34,444 nucleotides of DNA from Isosphaeraceae bacterium (GTDB taxonomy: Bacteria > Planctomycetota > Planctomycetia > Isosphaerales > Isosphaeraceae). Under the pieces are notes generated by a model. That model ran no database searches. It was not told the origin of the DNA and was given only the letters and a program-made list of their open reading frames with translations. The number at the start of each line of letters is the position of its first letter. Position 1 is the stretch's first letter. The position numbers were made by a program, and so were the translations under genes. This document shows, piece by piece, positions 24,951 through 34,225 of this stretch. The stretch covers positions 1 through 34,444 of the forward strand of contig JANXSX010000219.1 of NCBI GenBank assembly GCA_025356475.1, given 5' to 3'.

Positions 24951-25070
24951 CTATTTCGTCATTTCACTCGTCAACCTTGAAGAGAATATGGGGGGAATGG
25001 GTATTTCGCTGACGAAATAGCTGCCGGTGGTATCGCTTGTGCCTCGTCCGACCACCGGCCAGTGGCTGGC
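24951..25070 (+). promoter_or_regulatory. Structured, dyad-rich region before the efflux operon
   Basis: An 18-base dyad TATTTCGCTGACGAAATA lies at 25002-25019 (7-bp arms, 4-base spacer). A further TATTTCG half-site occurs at 24952-24958; with flanking bases it forms an 11-bp perfect inverted repeat with the right arm (24951-24961 against 25010-25020). Next, GCCGGTGGT (25023-25031) pairs with ACCACCGGC (25051-25059), and a smaller GCCAG-TGG-CTGGC hairpin at 25058-25070 competes with it. As DNA this looks like a multi-half-site operator; as RNA it could form exclusive hairpins. It lies upstream of the efflux operon and outside the rsmH transcript. Confidence 0.5.
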
Positions 25071-25193
25071 ATCCTAGAGAAATGACAATGAAACGTTGGA
25101 GACGGACCCGGGGTAATAGGGAGTGAACCTGGGTATGATGAGGGAAGCTCGACCCGGTTGTCGATCGGTCGGAATGAACTTGTCAGGAATCCC

Positions 25194-26492
25194 ATGCGAC
25201 GCAGCCTCCTCTCGGCCCTGGGCTTGATCGTGATCGTCGGAGCCCTGCTTGCTGCCAACCTCAAGCGGGACCCAAGTGGTGTCGTCATCGATTGGCGAAT
25301 CATGCGGCTGCCTGCTCGTGAGGTCACCGTCGATAGCCCACGCAAGGGAGAGATCGTCCAGACGATCACCGCTCCTGGGACCGTCGAGTCGATCGACGAG
25401 GCACAAATCGCCTCACAACTCATCGGTCGGGTCGTCGAAGTTCCCGTCAAGGACGGCGATCTCGTCAAGACGGGAGACGTGCTTGTTCGGCTGGACGATA
25501 GCGATTCCAGGGCTCGGTTCGAATCGGCGTCGGCACGTCGGCAGCGGCTGGAATCGGCGATCGAACAGACGAGCGAAGACCTCAAGAAGGCGAATCGTGA
25601 CGAAGATCAAGTGAGGAGGCTTGCGGGTCGAGGTGGGTCGACTCCAACGGAACTTGCCGACGCGAGAACCTCGGTGGCGAAAGCCAGGTCGTCACTCGAA
25701 ATGTCGCGCAGGGAGATGATCGAGAGCGAGTCGATGATCAAGACCTCCCAGCAAGAACTCGAGCGGACGATCATTCGTTCACCGATTGATGGGGTGATCT
25801 CGGGCTTGATTGTGGATGTGGGTGAGATCGTGATTGCCGGTACCACGAACTTGCCCGGCAGTGTGTTGATGACGGTCAGCAACCTCAATCGAATGCGGGT
25901 CCGAGCGGATGTCGACGAGACGGACGTTCCGCTCGTGATGCCCGACCAGCCGGCCAAAGTTTACCTTCAGGCCGATCTGAAGCGAGGTGTGCCAGGCGCG
26001 GTCGATCGGGTTGCGGCCAAGGGGAAGCTCAAAGGCGAGACAACCGGCTTTGAAACCCTCGTTCGGGTCGATCCCAACGAAGACAGCCCCACATTGCGGC
26101 CCGGCATGACCGCCACTGTCGAAGTTGAGGTCAAGCGTGCCCCCGAGGCTCTCAGCGTCCCCGTACAGGCTGTGATTCATCGCCGCCGGAAGGATCTACC
26201 CGACAACATGGCGGTCCGTGCCTGGCTCGAAAAGGCTCCCAAGTCCCCTGGCGAGAAAGCCATCGAGTTGGAAGCTCGCTACGTGAAGATCGTCTTTGTG
26301 ATTGAATCGAATGTTGTTCAAGCCCGACCGGTGGAAACCGGCCTCTCCGACGAGCGAAGGATCGAGATCCTCTCCGGGCTCAAGTCGGGCGAGCGGGTCG
26401 TCGTCGGGCCGTTTCGTGCCTTGGACGAGCTCAAGGATGGCGACACGGTCCTACTCAAGACGGCTGAAGTAGCGCCGAACGAGCTACCATGA
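25194..26492 (+). CDS. MacA/HlyD-type periplasmic adaptor protein
   Basis: The 432-residue protein has an N-terminal membrane anchor (LLSALGLIVIVGALLAAN), the first half of the lipoyl-like domain (GEIVQTITAPGTVESIDEAQIASQLIGRVVEV), a coiled-coil hairpin at about residues 110-190 rich in Arg, Glu and Ser, the second lipoyl half (IRSPIDGVISGLIVDVGEIV), a beta-barrel, and a membrane-proximal domain (RRIEILSGLKSGERVVVGPF). It would bridge the inner-membrane permease to an outer-membrane channel. The ATG at 25194 with AGGA upstream is used over one at 25158. It is the first of three genes, 37 bases before the ATPase gene. No TolC-like gene is present in the window. Confidence 0.9.
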   Translation: MRRSLLSALGLIVIVGALLAANLKRDPSGVVIDWRIMRLPAREVTVDSPRKGEIVQTITAPGTVESIDEAQIASQLIGRVVEVPVKDGDLVKTGDVLVRLDDSDSRARFESASARRQRLESAIEQTSEDLKKANRDEDQVRRLAGRGGSTPTELADARTSVAKARSSLEMSRREMIESESMIKTSQQELERTIIRSPIDGVISGLIVDVGEIVIAGTTNLPGSVLMTVSNLNRMRVRADVDETDVPLVMPDQPAKVYLQADLKRGVPGAVDRVAAKGKLKGETTGFETLVRVDPNEDSPTLRPGMTATVEVEVKRAPEALSVPVQAVIHRRRKDLPDNMAVRAWLEKAPKSPGEKAIELEARYVKIVFVIESNVVQARPVETGLSDERRIEILSGLKSGERVVVGPFRALDELKDGDTVLLKTAEVAPNELP

Positions 26493-26529
26493 ACCGAACG
26501 CAAGTGGCCCGCCCTGACGCTCCCAAAAT

Positions 26530-27219
26530 ATGAACAACACACCTGAGCCGATCATTCGACTTGCCGGCATCACAAAGAGCTATCCGATGGGTGAAGAGAT
26601 CGTCCACGCCTTGCGAGGACTCGACCTTTCGATCGGTTCCAATGAGCTCGTGGCGATCATGGGCCCGTCTGGGTCGGGCAAATCGACATTGATGAACATA
26701 CTCGGACTCTTGGACGTTCCGACGACGGGACAATATTGGTTAGACGGTCGTGACGTGGCCCAGCTTCCTCAATCCGAGTTGGCCCGGGTCCGTGGTCGAC
26801 AGATCGGCTTCGTGTTTCAGACCTTCGAGCTTCTCCCCAGGCAGACGGCTCTTCGTAATGTCGAGCTACCGCTCACATATAGCGGCGGCCCCAACCGGAA
26901 GGGGCGCGCGATCGAAGCGCTGGAACGGGTCGGGTTAGGAAACCGAATGGGGCATAGGCCGAACCAGATGTCGGGCGGGCAGAGGCAGCGAGTGGCCATC
27001 GCTCGGGCTTTAGTGCAGAAGCCGTCCTTGCTTTTGGCCGATGAGCCGACAGGTAATCTCGACACGCAAACAGGTGAAGAGATTCTGGCGCTTTTTACCG
27101 AGTTGCATCAGCAAGGTCAGACCATTGTGATCGTAACCCACGAGCCTGATGTCGCCGAGCGATGCAAACGGATCGTCCGGATTCGCGACGGCCAGGTGGA
27201 GTCCGACGAATCATGCTGA
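26530..27219 (+). CDS. ABC transporter ATP-binding protein (MacB/LolD type)
   Basis: The 229-residue ATPase is complete: Walker [13 protein letters not shown] near residue 44, Q-loop [19 protein letters not shown], signature [15 protein letters not shown], Walker [13 protein letters not shown] and the H-loop [12 protein letters not shown]. The [16 protein letters not shown] and [12 protein letters not shown] stretches place it in the MacB/LolD/FtsE group, which drive mechanotransmission rather than direct transport through the membrane. Its stop overlaps the permease start by seven bases (ATGCTGA), so translation of the two is coupled. Confidence 0.95.
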   Translation: MNNTPEPIIRLAGITKSYPMGEEIVHALRGLDLSIGSNELVAIMGPSGSGKSTLMNILGLLDVPTTGQYWLDGRDVAQLPQSELARVRGRQIGFVFQTFELLPRQTALRNVELPLTYSGGPNRKGRAIEALERVGLGNRMGHRPNQMSGGQRQRVAIARALVQKPSLLLADEPTGNLDTQTGEEILALFTELHQQGQTIVIVTHEPDVAERCKRIVRIRDGQVESDESC

Positions 27220-28427
27220 TCTTGGCCAATGTCCAGAATGCGCTCGAACAGCTCTGGACGCATAAGCTTCGTTCGCTCCTGACGGTGCTAGGCATCGTGA
27301 TTGCGGTCGCCTCGACGATCACGGTGGTCGGGGTGATCCAGGGCTTCACGTCGTATGTATCGGTCTTTCTCCAGAACCAAGGCACCAACGCGATGTGGGT
27401 CTGGCCGTTTCGGCCCCCTGGCGAAGCTGGCAAGCGACTCGGGCGGGTCGAGCTTGATGAGAGCGATTACCAGGCGATTGCCATGAATTGCCCAGCACTC
27501 AAGCGGGTCTCACCGCTCCTGCGTCGCCAATCGGCGAAGGTCCGGGTCGGGCGTGATGAGATTACTTCGATCCTGGAAGGGGTCTCCGCCGATTACCACC
27601 CGATTCGCAACTTCTTCGTCGATGTCGGTCGTCCGTTTTCGGCGGTCGATGTCGAGCGTGGCCACCATGTCTGTGTCCTAGGCAGGGAAGTCTTGCGCAA
27701 GCTCAACGCAGGCGAAGATATCGTGGGTGAGTGGCTGTTGATCGATGGTCAACGGTTTCGAGTGATCGGGCTCCTTGAGGAGAAGGGGAGCTTTCTAGGC
27801 GCAAGCCAGGACGATGTTGTCCTGATCCCCTACACAATGGCATTCAAGATGTACCCGGCAGTGAGACGCAAGATCGCACTCACAGCCTCGGCGCTCAACG
27901 AATTGGTCGTGCCCGAAGCGCGGGCGCAAGTGGTGAACTTGCTCCGCCGCCGCCATAGCCTCGAAGCATCTCAGCCCAACGATTTCAACGTTCTCACTCA
28001 AGATGAGATCTTAGAGAACTTCAACAAGTTAAGTCTGGTTGCGACTGCGGTACTCTCGGGGATCGTGGGCATTTCACTGCTCGTGGGTGGGATTGGCATC
28101 ATGAATGTGATGCTCGTTTCGGTCACCGAGCGCACCCGTGAGATCGGCTTGCGCAAAGCAGTTGGGGCTCGTCGCCGCGACATCTGCCTTCAGTTCTTGA
28201 CCGAAGCGGTCGCACTCAGCGTGGTCGGAGGGGGCATGGGGATTGGGCTGGGATACGGCCTCTGCGCACTAGCGAGTTTACACCCCCAGATGGTGGCCGT
28301 CATCGTGCCGTGGTGGGCCGTGGTGCTCGGCTTTGGCATCTCGGCGGGGACGGGAGTCGTCTTCGGACTGGTCCCTGCGATCAAGGCCGCACTCTTGAAT
28401 CCAATCGACGCACTCAGACATGAGTAG
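27213..28427 (+). CDS. MacB-type ABC transporter permease
   Basis: The 404-residue protein has one N-terminal membrane helix ([23 protein letters not shown]), a large periplasmic MacB core domain to about residue 285, and three C-terminal helices forming the FtsX domain, with the coupling stretch [23 protein letters not shown]. The ATG at 27213 is chosen because it starts the [23 protein letters not shown] helix typical of the family; an upstream extension lies within the ATPase gene. ATPase and permease are on separate chains, unlike E. coli MacB where they are fused. The likely job is export of peptides, lipids or antibiotics from the periplasm together with the adaptor. Confidence 0.93.
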   Translation: MLILANVQNALEQLWTHKLRSLLTVLGIVIAVASTITVVGVIQGFTSYVSVFLQNQGTNAMWVWPFRPPGEAGKRLGRVELDESDYQAIAMNCPALKRVSPLLRRQSAKVRVGRDEITSILEGVSADYHPIRNFFVDVGRPFSAVDVERGHHVCVLGREVLRKLNAGEDIVGEWLLIDGQRFRVIGLLEEKGSFLGASQDDVVLIPYTMAFKMYPAVRRKIALTASALNELVVPEARAQVVNLLRRRHSLEASQPNDFNVLTQDEILENFNKLSLVATAVLSGIVGISLLVGGIGIMNVMLVSVTERTREIGLRKAVGARRRDICLQFLTEAVALSVVGGGMGIGLGYGLCALASLHPQMVAVIVPWWAVVLGFGISAGTGVVFGLVPAIKAALLNPIDALRHE

Positions 28428-28623
28428 AATTCATTTTATCAATTAAGTGACTAGTGAGATTTTGTCGAGCTTGGTCCCATCTACAACTTTCATCGCCGAA
28501 AATGAACAGGCCGCACAGCCCAGATCGCCGATAGGCCTGGTCGGGGAGGATACCGGCGTTTCGGGGTGCCGATTGTGAGGAGTATCGGAGCAGTGGAGAT
28601 CCCACTCCTCCTCCGGGAATTCT

Positions 28624-29061
28624 TCACTTCTTCTTCAACTGGAATGAGAACGTCGTTTGGAAGTCGGCTTTGAACTCGGTGGGTCGGTTGCCATCAGCCC
28701 CGAAACAAATGGTGACGGTCTTCTCGTCATCGAATTTGTAGATGGCAGGGCCTTTGAAACCTTTGGCGTTCGCCGATGCATCTGTGACGTTGAGCTCCAT
28801 CGTCTTGTTTGGCTTGGCCGCGTCATCGACCTTCACCGCGATGTCATACGAACGGGTTGGAGTCTTGAGAGTGAGCTTATCTCCCTTGAAGACCCAGGTG
28901 CTCTCGCCGCTGTCGTCCTTGGTGGTCCACTCACCTTGAATCGCTTTCAGGTCGCCTTTGAGTTCGGTATTGGCCTCTTGGGCCCGCAGGCTCATTGGCG
29001 AAAGAACGAGAAGGGCAAGCGTGAGAGACGCCAAACGGACCGTGTTCGACCGAGCAAACAT
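28624..29061 (-). CDS. Secreted TIGR03067-like domain protein
   Basis: The 145-residue protein has a signal peptide (RLASLTLALLVLSPMSLRAQ) and a small beta-barrel domain: LKGDLKAIQGEWTTKDD, STWVFKGDKLTL, MELNVTD, GPAIYKFDDEKTVTICFG and the final FSFQLKKK. This pattern matches the TIGR03067 family, abundant in Planctomycetota and of unknown function, perhaps binding a small lipophilic ligand. An ATG at 29061 with GAGGAG about seven bases before is preferred over one at 29085. It stands alone. Confidence 0.82.
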   Translation of the reverse strand: MFARSNTVRLASLTLALLVLSPMSLRAQEANTELKGDLKAIQGEWTTKDDSGESTWVFKGDKLTLKTPTRSYDIAVKVDDAAKPNKTMELNVTDASANAKGFKGPAIYKFDDEKTVTICFGADGNRPTEFKADFQTTFSFQLKKK

Positions 29062-29207
29062 CCGCAGCTCCTCAGAATGGTGCATGCTTGATCGGTCGGG
29101 ACCAGAGCTGGCCCTTCAAAGCCGACCATAAGCCGGATGAGATTACCACAACACCCCTACCGATTGCATCGGAAATCCGGACTGTTCACTTTTGAAGAAC
29201 ATGCGGA

Positions 29208-30647
29208 TCAAGCCAGAATTGGTTGGATGACATGGCCGTGGACATCGGTCAATCGCCGATCGATTCCGGCATTGCGGACCGTCAGCTTGGTGTGGTCAAT
29301 CCCCAAGAGATGTAAGATTGTTGCGTGGAGATCATAGCAGTACGTCTTGCCTTCCGCAGTCTGATAACCAAGGTCATCGCTTCGTCCGTGGGCGACCCCT
29401 GGCTTGATCCCGGCTCCTGCAAGCCAGGTGACGAAGGTGCCCCCGTTATGATCTCTCCCCATTGAGGCCTGGGCGAATGGTGTTCGACCGAACTCGGTCG
29501 TCCAGATCAGCAGGGTGTCTTCCATCAGGCCTCGCGCCTTGAGATCGTCAAGGAGTGCGGAGATCGGTCGATCGACACTGTTCGCCATGATCGGCAATTC
29601 GGTCTGGATGTTGGCGTGGTTATCCCAATTAAGGACTGCCCCCTGAGCACCACTCCACACCTGGACAAATCGGGTCCCTCGCTCGATCAACCGGCGAGCA
29701 AGCAAGCATCGCCGCCCGAAATCCTCGGTCACCTTGTTGTCGAGTCCGTAGCCCTTCCGGGTGATCTCACTCTCGCGAGAGAGGTCAAACGCCTCGGGAG
29801 CACTCAACTGCATCTTCGCAGCGAGTTCACACGACGCGATTCGGGCCTCCAGACGCGAATCCGCAGGGTGATCCGCAGCGTGTTGGCGGTTCATGTGTTG
29901 AAGCAAGGCGATGCCCTCGCTGTCAGCCACTCCCGAGGCGAACGGGTACTTGGGATCAGCGAAGAGATCGGGAACCGCCTGGCTTGAAGTCGCGGCTTGG
30001 ATCACCGTCCCTTGATGCTTGGCGGGGAGGAACCCTGCGCTGAAGTTGGCCCTCTGGTTATAGGGTAGACCACGGGCATCGGGCAAAACGACGAAGGCAG
30101 GTAGGTTTTCCGTCAGACTTCCAAGCGCATACGAAATCCATGCGCCCATACAGGGAAATCCTGGCAGGATGAACCCTGTGTTCATCAGGTAACTTCCCAG
30201 ACCATGAACATTCGTTTTCGTGGTCATGGCCATCAGGAAGGCGAGTTCATCGACTCGCTTGGAAAGTTCGGGGAAAACGCTACTGACCCACCTTCCACTC
30301 TCGCCATACTGCTTGAATTCGAAAGGGCTTTTCATGACGGCCCCGGCGGGGGCTGTGAAGCCCTCGGGCTTCTCTTTAGGGCCGATCATCTGGCCGTGCA
30401 GCCGCGCGAGTTCGGGCTTATAGTCGAATGTGTCCATCGGACTCGCCCCGCCGTTCATGAAGAGCTGGATCACGCGCCGGACCTTGGCCGGGTGATGCAG
30501 GCCGCCATTGAACTCGGGTGGGGCAGTCTTAGACTCATCACCGAGTGCCTCGAGACCAAGCAACTGGGCCAGAGCGAGGCTGCCGAAACCACCCCCCCAA
30601 CGTCCAAGAATCTCGCGTCTGGAGAGGATCGGGATGTAGGGTGTCAT
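29208..30647 (-). CDS. DUF1501 secreted protein (sulfatase/phosphatase-like fold)
   Basis: The 479-residue protein has a Tat-like N-terminus (SRREILGRWGGGFGSLALAQLLG) and a DUF1501 domain: VIQLFMNGGASPMDTFDYKP, the repeated ALMAMTTK-type helix, FGRRCLLARRLIERGTRFVQV, IWTTEFGRTPFAQ and GRDHNGGTFVTWLAGAG. These fit the alkaline-phosphatase-like metal-enzyme fold, with Asp and His as possible metal ligands; no reaction has been established. It begins 12 bases after the stop of the planctomycete cytochrome gene. DUF1501 genes nearly always follow such PSCyt/DUF1553 genes, so the two products probably act together outside the cytoplasm. Confidence 0.94.
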   Translation of the reverse strand: MTPYIPILSRREILGRWGGGFGSLALAQLLGLEALGDESKTAPPEFNGGLHHPAKVRRVIQLFMNGGASPMDTFDYKPELARLHGQMIGPKEKPEGFTAPAGAVMKSPFEFKQYGESGRWVSSVFPELSKRVDELAFLMAMTTKTNVHGLGSYLMNTGFILPGFPCMGAWISYALGSLTENLPAFVVLPDARGLPYNQRANFSAGFLPAKHQGTVIQAATSSQAVPDLFADPKYPFASGVADSEGIALLQHMNRQHAADHPADSRLEARIASCELAAKMQLSAPEAFDLSRESEITRKGYGLDNKVTEDFGRRCLLARRLIERGTRFVQVWSGAQGAVLNWDNHANIQTELPIMANSVDRPISALLDDLKARGLMEDTLLIWTTEFGRTPFAQASMGRDHNGGTFVTWLAGAGIKPGVAHGRSDDLGYQTAEGKTYCYDLHATILHLLGIDHTKLTVRNAGIDRRLTDVHGHVIQPILA

Positions 30648-30659
30648 GGCATTCCTCGG

Positions 30660-33600
30660 TCATTCCACGAAGAGAAACTCGTTACAGTTCAACAGCAAGC
30701 GGCACGCAGCAGCAAGTGAGTGCTTGTCGGCGATGGCGACAAACCTGGACGACTCTTCCGGGGTTGGATCACGGAGCAATGTGAGTCGAAACGCCTCACG
30801 GATCTGGTCGGCAGTCGTCGCTTGACTGGCCTTCACCCGGCTGGCCAGATGACCGCTCTGATTGAGGACAAAGTTATTGTTCAAGAGTGCAAGTGTCTGG
30901 AGTGGAGAGACGGAAAAGCCGCGGATCGGCGCGAGTAACGAGGCGTCTGGGAAGTCAAGTGCCTCCATGAGCGGGTCGGGAATGCTTCGCCACACGACTC
31001 GATAGATGCTCCGCCGACCTGCCCCCGGACTGTCCCAATCGAAGGCGGAATAGTCGAGAGTCGGAGTGAGTTGCGGGCCAGGACGACTCTGGAAGAGGGC
31101 AATTCCCACCCCACCCATCGTCAAATCGAGCCGACCACTCACCGCGAGAACGGTGTCTCGAAAGGCATCCGCATCAAGTCTCTGACGATTCATCCTCCAG
31201 AGCAAGCGGTTCTCCGGATCGATCGCGGCTGCCTCCTCACGATGAATCGACGCTTGCCTATAGACAGAACTTCGACAAATCAGTCGATGAAGATGCTTGA
31301 GTGATCCCCCTTGGTCACGAAGTTCAGCCGCGAGCCAGTCGAGCAGTTCGGGATGCGAGGGCAGACCGCCCATCCGACCAAAATCATTGGGGGTGTCGCA
31401 GAGACCCCGGCCAAAATGAGATTGCCAGACCCGATTGGCGATGCTTCGCCAGGTAAGTGGATTGTTCGGGTCGGCAATCCAATCGGCCAGAGCCACCCTT
31501 CGCGCGGCTTCGTTACTAGGGTCCGAGAGTTCGAACCGAGCCTTGAGCGCGGTCACCGCCGAGAGCGATCCTGCAACAACCTGTTCACCGGGCTTATCGA
31601 GTTCACCACGATTGAGAATCGTGACGATGCGAGGTGAGGCGAACGCGATCAGCCCCCGATCGTTCTCAGCCATGCTCGCGGCCCCATAGACCTTCACCTG
31701 GGCAGGGAGCTTTGCAATTTCGACCTCCGCGTGAACCTTCAGAACGGCGGAAGCAAGTGCTTTGTTTTGCTCGGCGCTCCTTTGGTCGATGGGGATTTGG
31801 AGCGCTGAGTCTGCAAGTGCTGGCAGGGCGATCGAAGTTTCACCGGGCGAACTGGTCGCCGAGAGTCGGAGTCGCCCCAGGATGTGGCCACCGCCATGCA
31901 GTTGCTTGAGCACGACAACCAGCCTGGCATCCGAACTAAGCTTCAGTGGTTGTTCGAACTCAAACACAGCATGATGGGACTCACCTACTTTTGGGTAGAT
32001 ACCCCACGCTGTGGCAGGATTGCCGTCGATCGCGCGAGCGATCCCCCAATCGACCTGGTTCCAGTCGGCGGTCGCTCGGCGAAATTTCAGTTTCTCAGGC
32101 TTCGGCTGGCCGGGCCGGAAGACCATTGCCTCGAACTCGCTGAGGTGAAGGTTGCCATTATCCATCCGTCCCGGCCCGCTCAAAGGGAGCGAGGGGTCAG
32201 CAAGCACATCAAGCCGCAATCCGTGAATCTCGCTCAGTCGGCTGGTGACTGTCAGAGTCGTCGTTTCTTTATCAGGTCGAGTCCCTCCCGAGAGAATCGA
32301 CCCGTCCGGCTCTCGTTTCAGATCCGCACCCCCCGAGGAAACAAAGACGTCCACATCCAAAGGTATCCATGCATTCATTGCCGAACGCGACTGCTCCCAA
32401 GCGGCCACCAAGGACCGGTTTTCGGGGCTGAACAGGAGGTCGGTTTGCTCTTGATCACACGCAGCCAGGACCGACTTCCAATGGCTCCGCTGTTGCTCCA
32501 CGCCCTGGTCTTCATCGTAGGAGATATCGCCCTTGCCGATCCCTGCAAAAACGGCCTGAAGCGAGAAGTAATCCTCTTGAGAGATCGGGTCGAACTTATG
32601 TGCATGGCACCTTGCGCAGTTGGCCGTGGTGCTGACAAAGGCCCCCATGGTCTGGGTGACGAGGTCGTCGCGATCGAGATACTCGAACGCCATCGGAGCG
32701 GTGGCGGCGGCACTCTGGTCGTACGGGCCGGCTCCCAAGAATCCGAGTGCGGATTTGAGGCGGGGCTCATTCTTGCAAAGGACATCGGCCGCAAGTTGTT
32801 CTTGGATAAATCGGGGCCAAGGCTTGTCGACGTTGAAGCTCTCGATCACGTAGTCGCGATATCGCCAGGCATTCGGTCGAAGGACGTCGTGCTCAAATCC
32901 ATGCGTGTCCGCAAAGTGGATCAGATCAAGCCAGTGCCTCGCCCAGCGTTCACCATACCGAGACGATGCCAGCAGACGATCGATCAATAGTTCATAAGCA
33001 TTGGGATCAGGATCTCTGACAAATGCGTTTACCTCCTGGGGAGAAGGTGGCAGGCCTGTCAGGTCGTACGAGACGCGTCGAATCAAGGTACGTCGATCGG
33101 ATTCGGGGGCCGGCTGCAACTTTGCATCCGTCAACTTGAGGTAGATGAATCGATCGATCGCGGTCCGCGACCATTGCGTTCCCACTTCGCCGAGCGAGGG
33201 GACTTCGGGTCGTTTCAAAGGTCGGAGAGACCACCAATCGGTCGAAGGAGTACCCCCCTTGGCTGGACTCGCCGGCTCGGTGCGAGGATCGACCGCCCCT
33301 TGAGCAATCCAGCGGTGGAAGTCGGCCACAACCGACGGCGTCAACTTGGTCTTGGGCGGCATCGCCGAGACCTCACCCGAGTGGGCGATCGCCTGGTAGA
33401 GCGGGCTTTCTTCGGGCTTGCCAACCACGACCACCGGCCCTGAGTCGCCACCTTTACGCAAACCGTTCCGACTATCGAGTTGAAGACCACCCTTTGGTGT
33501 GGGAAGTTCCGAGCCGTGGCACTTCTGGCAGTGTTCGACCAGCACCGGTCGAATCTTCGTCTCGAAGAACGCGACCAACGCAGGGTCATCGCTCGCGTTC

Positions 33601-33683
33601 GCCAGCATGCCGCCCAGACCAAGGAAAGGCGCGAGGATCGCAGCGAGACGAACGAACTGACCTCGCGGAATGAGGTTCCTCAT
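30660..33683 (-). CDS. Planctomycete cytochrome c / DUF1549 / DUF1553 protein
   Basis: The 1007-residue protein has a signal peptide (LAAILAPFLGLGGMLANAS) and a PSCyt1 haem domain with CQKCH at 52-56 and a possible distal Met in SAMPPKTKLTP. A DUF1549 domain follows (IDRFIYLKLTDAKLQPAPESD, DLTGLPPSPQEV, YGERWARHWLDLIHF), then a second CxxCH (CARCHAHKFDPI at about 356-360). A long beta-rich insertion with a LamG- or CBM-like look lies between about 470 and 680, and the C-terminal DUF1553 closes it (ADWIADPNNPLTWRSIANRVWQSHFGRGL, PSHPELLDWLA). It probably carries two c-type haems. The ATG at 33683 has AGGG about nine bases upstream; one at 33692 lacks spacing. The DUF1501 gene follows in the same operon. 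Confidence 0.94.
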   Translation of the reverse strand: MRNLIPRGQFVRLAAILAPFLGLGGMLANASDDPALVAFFETKIRPVLVEHCQKCHGSELPTPKGGLQLDSRNGLRKGGDSGPVVVVGKPEESPLYQAIAHSGEVSAMPPKTKLTPSVVADFHRWIAQGAVDPRTEPASPAKGGTPSTDWWSLRPLKRPEVPSLGEVGTQWSRTAIDRFIYLKLTDAKLQPAPESDRRTLIRRVSYDLTGLPPSPQEVNAFVRDPDPNAYELLIDRLLASSRYGERWARHWLDLIHFADTHGFEHDVLRPNAWRYRDYVIESFNVDKPWPRFIQEQLAADVLCKNEPRLKSALGFLGAGPYDQSAAATAPMAFEYLDRDDLVTQTMGAFVSTTANCARCHAHKFDPISQEDYFSLQAVFAGIGKGDISYDEDQGVEQQRSHWKSVLAACDQEQTDLLFSPENRSLVAAWEQSRSAMNAWIPLDVDVFVSSGGADLKREPDGSILSGGTRPDKETTTLTVTSRLSEIHGLRLDVLADPSLPLSGPGRMDNGNLHLSEFEAMVFRPGQPKPEKLKFRRATADWNQVDWGIARAIDGNPATAWGIYPKVGESHHAVFEFEQPLKLSSDARLVVVLKQLHGGGHILGRLRLSATSSPGETSIALPALADSALQIPIDQRSAEQNKALASAVLKVHAEVEIAKLPAQVKVYGAASMAENDRGLIAFASPRIVTILNRGELDKPGEQVVAGSLSAVTALKARFELSDPSNEAARRVALADWIADPNNPLTWRSIANRVWQSHFGRGLCDTPNDFGRMGGLPSHPELLDWLAAELRDQGGSLKHLHRLICRSSVYRQASIHREEAAAIDPENRLLWRMNRQRLDADAFRDTVLAVSGRLDLTMGGVGIALFQSRPGPQLTPTLDYSAFDWDSPGAGRRSIYRVVWRSIPDPLMEALDFPDASLLAPIRGFSVSPLQTLALLNNNFVLNQSGHLASRVKASQATTADQIREAFRLTLLRDPTPEESSRFVAIADKHSLAAACRLLLNCNEFLFVE

Positions 33684-34163
33684 GCACGTCATCCCTAGGT
33701 TCGTCGTCTGGAAGGTCGAGCCCCCCGACCCAGCTCGTTTGACCCGTACTACACCGATTCTGAAGATCGCGTGGGCTGGATCAATTGTTTAACATTATCG
33801 AGTGTATCGACGAATAACAAGCCACCTGGTTTGAAACACCAGGGGGAGCGTAAGCGTGGCGTCAAGCGGACGCAAGATCCCAGGCCCGGCAATGGTCAGC
33901 CTAACGTATTGAGTTCAGCGGCGCGACGGCCACTGGACTTTGAAAACACCCAGCCGCAGAACGCGTCCGCTGCAACGATTTGTTAGGCGGCACTGACCAA
34001 CCGATTCTGCAACACTCGTTCTTGTTTGGTTTTCCAGAAAGGAAAGATCAGGAGCCCCACTTCCGAATCCTGCAACCACTCTTTGACGTCTCCGACAAAA
34101 ATTAGATTTCCTGATATTTCATCGCAAACTCATTGATTTTCACAAGTTGTGGCGATATTGATC
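33684..34163. other. About 480 bases without a protein gene
   Basis: Apart from the attC-like site this gap holds the presumed minus-strand promoter region of the cytochrome gene (not assignable) and AT-rich DNA from about 34090 onward. A small hairpin, CCTGG-9 bases-CCAGG, lies near 33823-33845. No open frame here looks coding. Confidence 0.5.
33899..33988 (-). other. attC-like integron recombination site, lone copy
   Basis: The 90-base site is bounded by GCCTAAC (33899-33905) and GTTAGGC (33982-33988). They fit the core-site consensus RYYYAAC and GTTRRRY exactly and are perfect reverse complements. Inside lie TTCAGCGG (33914-33921) and CCGCTGCAA (33967-33975), which pair with one extra base, and the stem extends through CGCG (33922-33925 with 33962-33965) with a second unpaired T at 33966. 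Two unpaired bases on one side of an imperfect stem are the hallmark of attC sites folded for integrase. By the usual rule that the extra base is in the L'' box, the cassette orientation is minus. No integrase or second site is in the window. Confidence 0.65.
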
Positions 34164-34192
34164 TTGACTCGTACTTGGATGTGTTGTATACT
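34164..34192 (+). promoter_or_regulatory. Near-consensus sigma-70 promoter for the transposase
   Basis: TTGACT (34164-34169) and TATACT (34187-34192) match the -35 and -10 consensus at five of six positions each, with the ideal 17-base spacing. The predicted start near 34199 gives a leader of about 27 bases with AGGAG (34210-34214) before the ATG at 34226. Confidence 0.7.
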
Positions 34193-34225
34193 TGAGCATC
34201 ATCTATCATAGGAGTTGCGTCCAGA

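Noticed and set aside
28540-28623. Hairpin with AGTGG/CCACT arms after the permease gene
   Set aside because: Only a short, bulged stem with no T-run; too weak to list as a terminator.
31884-32990. Plus-strand open frame of 368 codons
   Set aside because: It is antisense to the well-supported cytochrome/DUF1553 gene and shows no domain, signal or ribosome site.
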